A DNA stretch of 64,000 bases from Pedobacter sp. KBS0701 (lineage in GTDB: Bacteria; Bacteroidota; Bacteroidia; Sphingobacteriales; Sphingobacteriaceae). Shown here piece by piece: positions 51,650 to 60,188 of this stretch. A model generated the notes under the pieces. It worked only from the letters and a program-made list of their open reading frames with translations, did no database searches and was not told where the DNA came from. A program made the position numbers and the translations under genes. Where the stretch lies: contig NZ_CP042171.1 of NCBI RefSeq assembly GCF_005938645.2, positions 4,588,001 to 4,652,000 on the forward strand, given 5' to 3'. Numbering within the stretch: position 1 is the first letter of the stretch; each line of letters opens with the position of its first letter.

Positions 51650-51776
51650 AATGAGAGCATGAATAAGTGATTGAATGATAAAATGAGTAGTGCTAGCCTT
51701 ATGCCCATTCACTAAATCAAAAGTCACCAATTTACTATTCAATCATTCTCTCATTCAACATTCAATCATTAAAATA
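51650..51776 (+). repeat. Word-echo inverted repeat B, between cupin A and DUF3050
   Basis: GTGATTGAATGATAAAATGAG on the left is answered by TATTCAATCATTCTCTCATT and TTCAATCATT on the right; TGATTGAAT pairs exactly with ATTCAATCA. Same word family as elements A and C. Confidence 0.7.
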
Positions 51777-51777
51777 C

Positions 51778-52578
51778 ATGCATCCTAACATTATAAAAAT
51801 ACAAGAAAGTATTACTTCCCTTAAACAGGAAATTATTAACCACAAGGTTTATTCGGCCATTAGCGAACTGGAAGATCTGCGCGTTTTTATGGAACACCAT
51901 ATTTTCGCGGTTTGGGATTTTATGTCGCTGCTTAAGGCTTTACAGATTAACCTGACTTGCACCAGTTTGCCCTGGTTCCCGGTTGGTGATCCGGTTACCA
52001 GGCAGCTGATCAACGAAATTGTTGCCGGAGAAGAATCGGATGTGGATGCTGATGGCGCGATTAAAAGCCATTTCGAACTGTATTTAGACGCGATGGATCA
52101 ATGCGGAGCAAATACAAAACCCATTAATGATTTTTTAAACGCCTTAAAAAACGGTAAAAGTTTTAATGAAGCATTTGACATGGCAAATGTTCCTGCTGCC
52201 GCCAAAGATTTCGTGAATGCAACATTCGAAACCATCAACAGCGGTAAAACACACTTACAGGCAGCCAGTTTTACCTTCGGTCGGGAGGATCTGATCCCGA
52301 ATATGTTTTACAGCATGGTAAATGATTTGAACAGTACCCAGGCCGATAAAGTATCGGTTTTTAAATATTACCTGGAGCGACACATCGAGGTAGATGGCGA
52401 TCACCACAGCCATTTGGCACTTTCTATGACGGAAAAACTCTGCGAAAAAGAGGAAGCATTTTGGGCTGAGGCTGAAGAAACTACAAAACAGGCCTTACAA
52501 AAAAGGATCGACCTTTGGGATGCCGCTTATGCAGAAATTATTAAAAATAAAGTTGAAGCGCAATTATTAAATTGTTAA
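51778..52578 (+). CDS. DUF3050 family protein (heme-oxygenase-like fold)
   Basis: A 266-residue all-helical cytosolic protein. DUF3050 is a member of the heme-oxygenase-like clan. The first helix pair carries E39-H40-H41 in RVFMEHHIFAVWDFMSLLKALQ, and a late helix pair carries E200, R201, H202, E204, D206, H209 and H210 in YYLERHIEVDGDHHSH. Such E/H/D sets resemble the metal ligands of heme-oxygenase-like diiron oxidases. Metal binding has not been checked, and the family has no known function. It lies between two cupin hydroxylase-like paralogues (129 and 111 bp gaps). Confidence 0.82.
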   Translation: MHPNIIKIQESITSLKQEIINHKVYSAISELEDLRVFMEHHIFAVWDFMSLLKALQINLTCTSLPWFPVGDPVTRQLINEIVAGEESDVDADGAIKSHFELYLDAMDQCGANTKPINDFLNALKNGKSFNEAFDMANVPAAAKDFVNATFETINSGKTHLQAASFTFGREDLIPNMFYSMVNDLNSTQADKVSVFKYYLERHIEVDGDHHSHLALSMTEKLCEKEEAFWAEAEETTKQALQKRIDLWDAAYAEIIKNKVEAQLLNC

Positions 52579-52689
52579 GTATTTGCTAATTTAGATTACG
52601 TGATTTTAGTCACATTTACCTGTTAACATCAATTTTGTAAAATAAAATTTACACATTTGTTGTTCGGCACAAATAACCGATTTAAGCGC

Positions 52690-53568
52690 ATGAGTTTCAT
52701 TTTAAAACCTGTTGATATTGTTGAGAATATCACTCCTGAAGATTTTAAGAAAAATTATTTGAAAACTAAACGTCCGTTAGTAATCAGGGGCCTGACCAAA
52801 GATTGGCCTGCAAGAGAAAAATGGACCACTGAATATTTAAAAGAAATTGGCGGCGAATTAGAGGTTCCACTTTACGATAACTCGAAAGCTGATCCGTCAA
52901 AACCCATCAATGCGGCCACTGCACACATGAAATTTGGCGATTACCTTGACCTGATCAAACGTGAGCCGACTGAATTGAGGATTTTCTTTTTCAACCTGTT
53001 TAAAAAAGTGCCTAGTTTAATCAATGATGTAAAAATCCCGAAAGATTTAATGGGCGGTTTTATTGAAAGTATGCCCGCCATGTTTTTTGGTGGTTCTAAT
53101 TCGGTAACCTTTTTGCACTACGATATCGATTTGCCACACATTTTCCATACCCACTTTGGTGGCAGAAAACACATTGTTTTATTTGATAATAAATGGAAAG
53201 ATAGATTGTACTGCCTGCCAAATGCAACTTATGCTTTGGAAGATTATGATGTTGCCAACCCTGATTTCGAAAAATTCCCTGCGTTAAACGGTGTTGAGGG
53301 TTATGAAGTTTTCTTAGAGCATGGCGATACCCTATTTATGCCTACAGGTATGTGGCACTGGATGAAATACCTGGATGGTTCATTCTCTTTAAGCCTAAGG
53401 GCATGGGACCAATCAATTACCCGAAAGGTAGCCAGTGTTTGGAGTTTATTTACCCATGGTGCCATTGATAGTTTGATTAAAATGACTTTCAAAGAAAAAT
53501 ATGCTAACTGGAGAGAGAAAAAAGCAGTAAAAATTGCTGAAAGAGCTTTAGCCAAAGGCAGACCATAA
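52690..53568 (+). CDS. JmjC-like cupin protein B (cupin_8 family)
   Basis: Paralogue of cupin A: about two thirds identical by eye, with the stretch from TFLHYDID to SLSLRAWD almost the same. Metal ligands H-Y-D in FLHYDIDLPH and the distal His in PTGMWHWMKYLDG are kept, so both copies should be active. I start it at ATG 52690 (MSFILKPVDIVENI), which aligns with the cupin A start; a TTG-led extension of 11 residues from 52657 has no counterpart in A. It probably arose by duplication around the DUF3050 gene. A terminator follows. Confidence 0.85.
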   Translation: MSFILKPVDIVENITPEDFKKNYLKTKRPLVIRGLTKDWPAREKWTTEYLKEIGGELEVPLYDNSKADPSKPINAATAHMKFGDYLDLIKREPTELRIFFFNLFKKVPSLINDVKIPKDLMGGFIESMPAMFFGGSNSVTFLHYDIDLPHIFHTHFGGRKHIVLFDNKWKDRLYCLPNATYALEDYDVANPDFEKFPALNGVEGYEVFLEHGDTLFMPTGMWHWMKYLDGSFSLSLRAWDQSITRKVASVWSLFTHGAIDSLIKMTFKEKYANWREKKAVKIAERALAKGRP

Positions 53569-53590
53569 AACTTAAAAAAAATTAAACTAC

Positions 53591-53619
53591 AACGGGGCAT
53601 CGGTAACGATAGTCCCGTT
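53591..53619 (+). terminator. Terminator after cupin B
   Basis: AACGGG-GC-ATCG/CGAT-AGT-CCCGTT interrupted stem, loop GTAA, then a T6 run. Confidence 0.75.
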
Positions 53620-53671
53620 TTTTGTTATTATTGTGAATACATTTAGTGCAGATTAAAAAATCAGATCATCA

Positions 53672-54286
53672 ATGGATATCAATACTCTTACGGAAAAACA
53701 AAAAATGCTTGCTGGCAAAGCTTATCAGGCTGGAGGCGAAGAACTATCAAAGGAAAGATTAAAAGCCCGTGAAATCGTTTATGAGTTTAATAACCTGGCA
53801 CCCAAATTTATCAAGCAGCGAAAAGAATTACTAAAAAGATTGTTCGGAAAAACAGAAAGAATGTTCTACGTTGAGCCTCCCTTTAGATGTGATTATGGCT
53901 ATAACATCGAAATTGGAGATAATTTTTATGCGAACTTTAACCTCGTTATTTTAGACTGCGCAAAAGTAAGCATCGGAAATAGTGTTTTTATCGCACCGAA
54001 TGTAGCCATTTATACTGCCGGACATCCAATGCATGCGCATTTAAGAGATCAGGAATACGAATGGGCGCAGGAAGTGACCATAGGCAATAGTGTATGGATC
54101 GGTGGAAATGTAGTGATTAACCCTGGCGTAAAAATCGGATCAAATGTGGTTATCGGATCTGGTAGCGTAGTTACGAGGGATATTCCGGATAACGTTTTTG
54201 CTGCAGGAAACCCATGCAGGGTAATCCGTGAGTTAACAGATGCGGATAAGGATTATTATTATAAGGATTTTAAGTTGGGCGAATAA
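53672..54286 (+). CDS. maa: Maltose/galactoside O-acetyltransferase-like enzyme
   Basis: Acetyl-CoA-dependent sugar O-acetyltransferase of the left-handed beta-helix family. 204 residues. N-terminal Mac motif: MDINTLTEKQKMLAGKAYQAGGEELSKERLKAREIVYEFN. Hexapeptide repeats: IEIGDNFYANFNLVILDCAKVSIGNSVFIAPNV, ... VTIGNSVWIGGNVVINPGVKIGSNVVIGSGSVV. Catalytic H118 in TAGHPMH. The acceptor specificity is not certain. Single gene after the cupin-DUF3050-cupin terminator. Confidence 0.9.
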   Translation: MDINTLTEKQKMLAGKAYQAGGEELSKERLKAREIVYEFNNLAPKFIKQRKELLKRLFGKTERMFYVEPPFRCDYGYNIEIGDNFYANFNLVILDCAKVSIGNSVFIAPNVAIYTAGHPMHAHLRDQEYEWAQEVTIGNSVWIGGNVVINPGVKIGSNVVIGSGSVVTRDIPDNVFAAGNPCRVIRELTDADKDYYYKDFKLGE

Positions 54287-54892
54287 ATTCATCATCTCCT
54301 AACTTAAGAGACCTTAATAAAAAACGGCGTCATCTCGACTGGAACGCAGTGGAGTGGAGAGATCCATCTAAACAGATTTAGCTTCGCTGAGCCTTCCGGT
54401 TCTCGACTTCGTTACCGATGATGTAACCTGTTAAACAGGTAAGCATACTATAAGTAAAAAAGTAGATACTTAAATCGGTACATGATGCACTCCGCTTAAA
54501 ATGAATTCATTTAAATAGCTGAAATTTTAGGTGTTTTTTACCATATAAGACATTTAAGGTCATATGAGATTACATGTTCTTATATGATCTTAAATGGTAA
54601 ATTTTGCGCACAGCCCTGCAAAAGGAATTTAACAACTTAGATGTTCTCAGATGCCAGAGATGATTAATTAAATAAAGGAGCCTTTATTTTTATGACCACC
54701 TAAGCAACCTTAGTTCACCTGAGTCTTGCCATGTGCACAGTATAAATCTAATAGTATGCAGCAGGCACTAAACGTCACCCTCATTTTTCAGGTAAAGGCT
54801 CTGATTATTACTCCAATGATGACACGAGGGGAACTTCGTTACCGAGACAACTTTATCTCCCTCATCCATTTCCCATCCCACATCTTCCATTC
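54287..54892. repeat. 606-bp intergenic region with dispersed repeats
   Basis: No gene. 54328-54365 is a copy of the CGTCATCTCGAC...GGAGAGATC repeat (others at 40632 and 524). 54535-54605 is a word-echo inverted repeat: TTACCATATAAGACATTTAAGG faces ATATGATCTTAAATGGTAA, with words ATATAAGA, ATTTAAGG and CATATGAG mutually complementary. 54610-54730 continues in the same style (TTAGATGTTCTCAGATG, CACCTAAGCAACCTTAG). The last 150 bp show nothing I can name. Confidence 0.65.
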
Positions 54893-55318
54893 CTAGCTGC
54901 TATGATCAACGATCACCTTCCATTCCCCCTTAATTTTTTTGATTAAAAGCGTAAAATACCCTTTTAACTCATCTTTTTCGCGTTTTACATTCCAACTGCC
55001 TAATACAAATGCCAGATCGGGTTTCAAAAATTCGACCTTTTTTATTCCAAACACCAAAAAGCCCATAGCAGATTTATCCGGGTAGCCTTTTTTATAATTA
55101 TCCAACGTTTTTTGCCATCCGTAGGTTGGTCCGGTTTTACCCACAAAAAGTAAACTATCCGATTTTTCATATCCCTGCATAAAAGCTTCAACATCACCTT
55201 TGTTCCAGTCGGTACGTTGCTTCTCCAGCAAATTAAGTATGACCTGTTTATCTTTCTCATTTTGAGCAAAAGCGCTGAAGGAAGCTAAAAACAATGCAAT
55301 TACAAGTATTTTTTTCAT
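54893..55318 (-). CDS. Exported NTF2-like (SnoaL/DUF4440) protein
   Basis: Signal peptide MKKILVIALFLASFSAFAQ sets the start at ATG 55318; an upstream in-frame ATG at 55372 would give an odd 18-residue prefix. The mature ~120 residues match the DUF4440 cone fold: DKQVILNLLEKQRTDWNKGDVEAFMQGYEKSDSLLFVG, TLDNYKKGYPD, FLKPDLAFVLGSWNVKREKDELKGYFTLLIKKIKGEWKVIVDHSS. A ligand-binding or isomerase role is possible; no catalytic residue can be named. Solitary gene. Confidence 0.85.
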   Translation of the reverse strand: MKKILVIALFLASFSAFAQNEKDKQVILNLLEKQRTDWNKGDVEAFMQGYEKSDSLLFVGKTGPTYGWQKTLDNYKKGYPDKSAMGFLVFGIKKVEFLKPDLAFVLGSWNVKREKDELKGYFTLLIKKIKGEWKVIVDHSS

Positions 55319-55411
55319 GGTTAATTGAGTTGAGGTAAAAATTAAAGATATGAAACAAATTATTTTGTTCAATGCGTAAAAATTCTTTATTTACGTATCT
55401 ATAAATCTTCT

Positions 55412-56293
55412 ATGCAAAATAAAGTAATCACGATTGGCGAAATACTCTGGGATGTTTTTCCAGAAGGCAAAAAAGCTGGCGGCTCGAGCATGAACGTTGC
55501 GCTTAATTTACACAAACAAGGGATAGAGAGCCGCTTTATTAGTGCCATAGGCAATGATGAAAACGGCAAAGAGCTATTCAATTTTCTAGCCAGCAATCAT
55601 TTTGCAACAGATTTGATCCAAGTTAACGATGAATTACCAACCAGTACAGTTGTAGTACAACTGGATGAAAATCATCAGGCTACTTATACCATTAAACAAC
55701 CCGTAGCATGGGATGAGATCAAAATCACCGAGGAAAACACATCAGCTGTAAAACAAGCAGATGCATTAGTATATTGTAGTTTAACCTGCAGGGATGAAAA
55801 ATCTAAAAAAACCATTCTGGCACTTTTAGAAAATGCCAAAACTAAAATATTCGACATCAATCTCCGCGCTCCTTTTTATTCAAAGGAATTAATTAGAGAG
55901 CTTTTGACAAAAGCAGATATCCTTAAAATAAACGAAGATGAAATTCTTTGGGTAAAAGAATCATTTGGTTTAACGGGCAATACTGATGAACAGTTACTAA
56001 AACAGCTTTCGAGTCAGTTCAATATAGAAATCATTTGCCTGACATTAGGTGATAAGGGTGCCTGTGTTTTAAAAGAAGGCAAATTATTTAAACATACCGG
56101 TTACAAAGTTCAGGTTGCGGATACCGTTGGTGCGGGTGATGCTTTTTTAGCCACATTTATTGCCTGCTACCTGCAAGGTTACCCCATGGAAACCACTTTG
56201 GATAATGCCTGTAAGGTAGGTGCTTTTGTAGCCTCACAACCGGGTGCAAATCCTGATTATAATAAAAAGATTTACCATATAGCGCTGGGTTAA
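55412..56293 (+). CDS. PfkB family carbohydrate kinase (fructokinase-like)
   Basis: Ribokinase-fold sugar kinase, 293 residues. The N-terminus VITIGEILWDVFPEGKKAGGSSMNVALNLHKQG contains the GGSSMNVA sugar-site glycines. The C-terminal PfkB signature is DTVGAGDAFLATF, with the anion hole D237-T-V-G-A-G-D243 (D243 catalytic). NINLRAP and LKINEDEI are the usual intermediate motifs. Fructose is the most likely substrate by resemblance, but not proven. A strong hairpin terminator follows. Confidence 0.88.
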   Translation: MQNKVITIGEILWDVFPEGKKAGGSSMNVALNLHKQGIESRFISAIGNDENGKELFNFLASNHFATDLIQVNDELPTSTVVVQLDENHQATYTIKQPVAWDEIKITEENTSAVKQADALVYCSLTCRDEKSKKTILALLENAKTKIFDINLRAPFYSKELIRELLTKADILKINEDEILWVKESFGLTGNTDEQLLKQLSSQFNIEIICLTLGDKGACVLKEGKLFKHTGYKVQVADTVGAGDAFLATFIACYLQGYPMETTLDNACKVGAFVASQPGANPDYNKKIYHIALG

Positions 56294-56616
56294 GCTTTTA
56301 TAAGACCTTATAGGTTTTTGAAACCTATAAGGTCTGTTAGATTTATTTTTTAAACGGTGGGTTTTACGTTAGGGATTGTAAGGGTTCAGTGCCGGTTCTT
56401 CAGCGGTACCGAAGCGAAGCGTAGCCCTGAAAAGCCAGACCCTTGCGCAGCTTGGGGAACGCCCTAATCAGTTGGCTGTTTTCAGTTTTCAGTTTCCAAT
56501 TTAACCATGCTTTGGTCTTTCCGTTTTTACGTTTCTTCTTCCCTCCAAATATGACACCGCGCTTAAATTTATGCAAAACGAAACTTTTATCTTCGATAAA
56601 TCGTTAATACAAGCAC
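56294..56616. repeat. Intergenic region with terminator and dispersed repeat
   Basis: No gene in 320 bp. Besides the hairpin at 56303-56335, 56390-56465 holds a dispersed repeat: CCGGTTCTTCAGCGGTACCG (a possible small hairpin) and 56434-56465, matching 38621-38652. A TTTTCAGTTTTCAGTTTCC stretch follows; the rest shows nothing. Confidence 0.6.
56303..56335 (+). terminator. Perfect 15-bp hairpin after PfkB kinase gene
   Basis: AGACCTTATAGGTTT/AAACCTATAAGGTCT with a 3-nt loop (TTG), 9 bp after the kinase stop. There is no long T-run, so it may be a dispersed repeat reused as a terminator. Confidence 0.7.
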
Positions 56617-57714
56617 ATGAGAGGTTTTCGTTTTTCTGATTATAAGCCGGGCGATGCGCCAAAGGGTGGGTTTGATGAGTTGCTGAAATTATTTAGCGAA
56701 CTGCTGAATTATACAGCCGGAGACGCGGCAGAAGCTTTAAGCTGGCTGAACGAGCTCGATAAACAATATAAATTAACCAATAATGATTATGGTATCGGTA
56801 ATTTTATCGACGACCTGAAGGATAAGGGTTACCTTACTGAAGACAATCAATCGGGAGAGTTTAAGATTACGGCCAAAACGGAACAGACCATCCGCAAATC
56901 TGCATTGGATGAAATTTTCGGGAAACTGAAAAAATCTGGACGTGGTAACCACAACAGTAACCAATCGGGTATTGGCGAAGAGAAAAATGCCGACAGACGG
57001 GAATATAACTTCGGCGACAGTTTAGATCAGATCGACATGACTGCTTCTATCCAAAATGCACAGATTAATCACGGAATTGGCGATTTCACTTTAACAGACC
57101 GCGATTTGGAAGTAGAGGAAAAGGATTTTAAAACCTTAACATCTACGGTATTGATGATCGACATTTCGCATTCGATGATATTATATGGCGAAGACCGCAT
57201 TACCCCGGCCAAAAAAGTTGCCATGGCACTTGCTGAACTGATTAAAACGAAGTATCCTAAAGATACTTTAGATATTGTTGTTTTTGGAAATGATGCCTGG
57301 CCCATCAGCGTGAAAGATTTGCCTTATTTACAGGTTGGCCCTTACCACACCAATACCTATGCAGGTTTGGAACTTGCTGCCGATTTGCTCCGCCGCAGGA
57401 AAACCCATAATAAACAGATTTTCATGATTACAGATGGGAAACCAACCTGCTTAAAGGAAAATGGCAAATACTATAAAAACAGTATGGGTTTGGATAGAAA
57501 GGTGATTAACAAAACCTTAAATATGGCGGCCCAATGTAAACGTTTAAAAATCCCAATTACCACCTTTATGATTGCGAAGGATCCCTATTTACAGCAATTT
57601 GTCCGTCAATTTACAGAAATTAATGGCGGCAGGGCTTTTTACAGCTCTTTAAACGGCTTAGGTGAATACATTTTTGAAGATTACATTAAGAATAGACGTA
57701 AGACAGTTAAATAA
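56617..57714 (+). CDS. VWA domain protein, partner of MoxR-type ATPase
   Basis: A 365-residue cytosolic protein. Residues ~1-110 are helical and specific to this family; ~110-175 is charged linker. The von Willebrand A domain starts at ~175. Its metal-ion site is complete: D182-x-S184-x-S186 in LMIDISHSMIL, T245 or T247 in YHTNTYAGLE, and D273 in MITDGKPT. The MoxR-like ATPase gene follows, so the two probably act as an AAA/VWA chaperone-type pair. Client unknown. Confidence 0.87.
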   Translation: MRGFRFSDYKPGDAPKGGFDELLKLFSELLNYTAGDAAEALSWLNELDKQYKLTNNDYGIGNFIDDLKDKGYLTEDNQSGEFKITAKTEQTIRKSALDEIFGKLKKSGRGNHNSNQSGIGEEKNADRREYNFGDSLDQIDMTASIQNAQINHGIGDFTLTDRDLEVEEKDFKTLTSTVLMIDISHSMILYGEDRITPAKKVAMALAELIKTKYPKDTLDIVVFGNDAWPISVKDLPYLQVGPYHTNTYAGLELAADLLRRRKTHNKQIFMITDGKPTCLKENGKYYKNSMGLDRKVINKTLNMAAQCKRLKIPITTFMIAKDPYLQQFVRQFTEINGGRAFYSSLNGLGEYIFEDYIKNRRKTVK

Positions 57715-57863
57715 GGTAGAGGGTAAAAAGGTGGAAGGTTTAGGACCAAAGCCAAAAAGATCTACTAAACAAATCTTAGAAATATTTAAAACAGGCAAGG
57801 ATTTAGCGATTGATGTTGCATACTGAAACCCCAAGACTTAAACCTCAAACCCATTTAAAAAAG

Positions 57864-59351
57864 ATGCAAAATACTACATTAGGAGAGTTAAAAACCACAG
57901 GATATAAATCAAGATCGGTAAAAGAAGAACTCAGAGAAAATCTGATTAAAGTGCTGCGCGATAAAAAAACCGAATTTGAGGGCATTATCGGCTACGATGA
58001 AACGGTTATTCCAGAATTACAGACCGCAATTTTATCACGTCACAATATTTTACTTTTAGGTTTACGCGGACAGGCAAAAACACGTATTGCCCGTTTAATG
58101 GTCAATTTATTGGATGAATATGTGCCTTATGTTGCCGGAAGCGAGATTTTTGATGATCCGTTAAATCCAATTTCGTGGTACGCCAAAAATGAAATTGCCA
58201 CCAAAGGTGATGATACCGAAATTGCCTGGCTGCACCGCAGTGAAAGGTATACCGAAAAACTGGCCACACCAGATGTTACCGTTGCTGATTTAATTGGCGA
58301 TGTTGACCCGATTAAGGCCGCTACTTTAAAGTTAACCTATAATGATGAACGTGTAATCCATTTTGGTTTAATTCCACGCGCGCACCGCAGCATTTTCGTC
58401 ATTAACGAATTACCCGATTTACAGGCCCGTATCCAGGTCGCGCTGTTTAACATGTTGCAGGAAAAAGATATACAGATCCGTGGTTTCAAATTGCGTTTAC
58501 CTTTAGATATCCAGTTTCTATTTACCGCAAACCCGGAAGATTACACCAACCGTGGAAGCATTGTTACGCCATTGAAAGATAGGATCGAAAGTCAGATCTT
58601 GACTCACTACCCAAAAAGCATCGAGATTTCGCGTAAAATTACTTTTCAGGAAGCTAAGCTTACAGCAGAACAAAAAGCCAATATTGAAGCTGATGGTTTG
58701 GTGAAAGACCTGGTTGAACAAATTGCTTTCGAGGCTCGCAAAAGTGAATATATCGACCAGAAATCGGGTGTATCAGCAAGATTAACCATTTCGGCATACG
58801 AGAATTTAATCAGCACAGCTGAACGCAGAATGTTAATATCTGGTGAAAAAAATACAGTTGTTCGTTTGGCAGATTTGGCAGGAATTATCCCAGCGATAAC
58901 GGGTAAAATAGAATTGGTTTACGAAGGCGAATTGGAAGGACCTGCGCATGTGGCCACCACCTTAATTGGCAAGGCAGTTAAAACTTTGTTTGCACGCTAT
59001 TTCCCTGACCCTGAAAAAGCAAAAAAAACCAAAACAGCCAATCCTTACACCGAAGTAACCGAATGGTTTACCGAAGGCCATAATGTTGATGTTACGGATA
59101 CCTTGAGCAATACACAATACAAAAAAGCATTGATGTTGGTACCAGGCTTGTATGATCTGGTAAAGAAATTCCATCCTAAACTGAGCGAAAACCAAACCTT
59201 GCTCTTAATGGAATTTGTATTACATGGTTTAGCCGAATATTCACAACTGAGCAAAAACTTTTTAAATGGTGGCTTCGGCTTTTCTGATATGTTTGGCAGC
59301 TTATTTAATGCCGAATTTGACGAGGAAGAGGATGAAGACGATTTCAGGTAA
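57864..59351 (+). CDS. MoxR/magnesium-chelatase-type AAA+ ATPase
   Basis: AAA+ ATPase of the MoxR/ChlI clade. Start at ATG 57864 (MQNTTLGELKTTGYKSRSVKEEL); the TTG at 57810 is less likely. Walker A LLLGLRGQAKTRIARL; Walker B SIFVINELPDLQARIQVALFNMLQEKDI; sensor 1 FLFTANPEDYTNRGSIVTPLKDRIESQI with the arginine finger. The C-terminal ~200 residues are a family-specific extension ending in an acidic tail (EFDEEEDEDDF). It lies 150 bp after the VWA gene. These complexes remodel or activate target proteins, often inserting cofactors; the target is not evident here. Confidence 0.9.
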   Translation: MQNTTLGELKTTGYKSRSVKEELRENLIKVLRDKKTEFEGIIGYDETVIPELQTAILSRHNILLLGLRGQAKTRIARLMVNLLDEYVPYVAGSEIFDDPLNPISWYAKNEIATKGDDTEIAWLHRSERYTEKLATPDVTVADLIGDVDPIKAATLKLTYNDERVIHFGLIPRAHRSIFVINELPDLQARIQVALFNMLQEKDIQIRGFKLRLPLDIQFLFTANPEDYTNRGSIVTPLKDRIESQILTHYPKSIEISRKITFQEAKLTAEQKANIEADGLVKDLVEQIAFEARKSEYIDQKSGVSARLTISAYENLISTAERRMLISGEKNTVVRLADLAGIIPAITGKIELVYEGELEGPAHVATTLIGKAVKTLFARYFPDPEKAKKTKTANPYTEVTEWFTEGHNVDVTDTLSNTQYKKALMLVPGLYDLVKKFHPKLSENQTLLLMEFVLHGLAEYSQLSKNFLNGGFGFSDMFGSLFNAEFDEEEDEDDFR

Positions 59352-59379
59352 AAGCAAATGAATAAGGGATTAAATTAAA

Positions 59380-60129
59380 ATGGAGTTTAACGGATATCTT
59401 TTATCGTTAAGATTGAATCAGGAGAATCTTCCTGATAGATATCCGTTTAACATTCCTTGCTTAAAATCATTTCAGGAACTGGCCTTTCATCCAAACGTTA
59501 CTTTTTTCACTGGCGAAAATGGCGTCGGAAAATCAACATTGATTGAAGCAATTGCGGTAAGCTTAGGTTTCAATGCCGAGGGTGGAGGTAAAAATTTCAA
59601 TTTTGCAAGTAAAGCAACACACTCAGAATTGCATCATTATTTAACCATTAGCAAAAGTTTCAGGAAACCAAAAGATGGTTTTTTCTTACGAGGTGAAAGT
59701 TTTTATAATGTAGCAAGTGAGATTGATAAACTTGATGAAGAACCATCTTTTGGGCCAAAACTTATAAAATCCTACGGAGGTGTCTCTTTGCACGAACAAT
59801 CTCACGGTCAATCATTCTGGTCGCTGTTTATGAACCGCTTTGGCGGCAGTGGTGTTTATATTCTGGATGAGCCTGAATCTGCTTTATCAGCTACAAAACA
59901 AATCGCAATGCTATCAAAACTTGACAATTTGATTGATAAAAATGCACAGTTCATTATTACAACCCATTCCCCTATTTTGCTTGCTTATCCAAATGCAACG
60001 ATTTACGAAATGGCCAATGGTAAAATAACGAAAGTAAAATATGAGGAATCAGAGATATACAGGGTTTATAAATCCTTTTTAGACCATCCTAAGCGAATTT
60101 TAGATAATTTATTTAGTTCAAATACTTAA
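59380..60129 (+). CDS. ABC-type/AAA ATPase (COG3910-like)
   Basis: A 249-residue stand-alone ATPase of the SMC/ABC class. Walker A G45-E-N-G-V-G-K-S-T53; ABC signature variant S141-H-G-Q-S145; Walker B V-Y160-ILDEPESAL (D163, E164); H-loop H196 in FIITTHSPILLAYPNA. No membrane segment or DNA-binding region is seen. It lies 28 bp after the MoxR-type gene and may be in the same transcript. Biological role unknown. Confidence 0.87.
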   Translation: MEFNGYLLSLRLNQENLPDRYPFNIPCLKSFQELAFHPNVTFFTGENGVGKSTLIEAIAVSLGFNAEGGGKNFNFASKATHSELHHYLTISKSFRKPKDGFFLRGESFYNVASEIDKLDEEPSFGPKLIKSYGGVSLHEQSHGQSFWSLFMNRFGGSGVYILDEPESALSATKQIAMLSKLDNLIDKNAQFIITTHSPILLAYPNATIYEMANGKITKVKYEESEIYRVYKSFLDHPKRILDNLFSSNT

Positions 60130-60188
60130 TTTAGGCGGGTCAGAGAAACCTGCCTTATTTTTTAATTTAAATCGAATAACCCGAGTAT

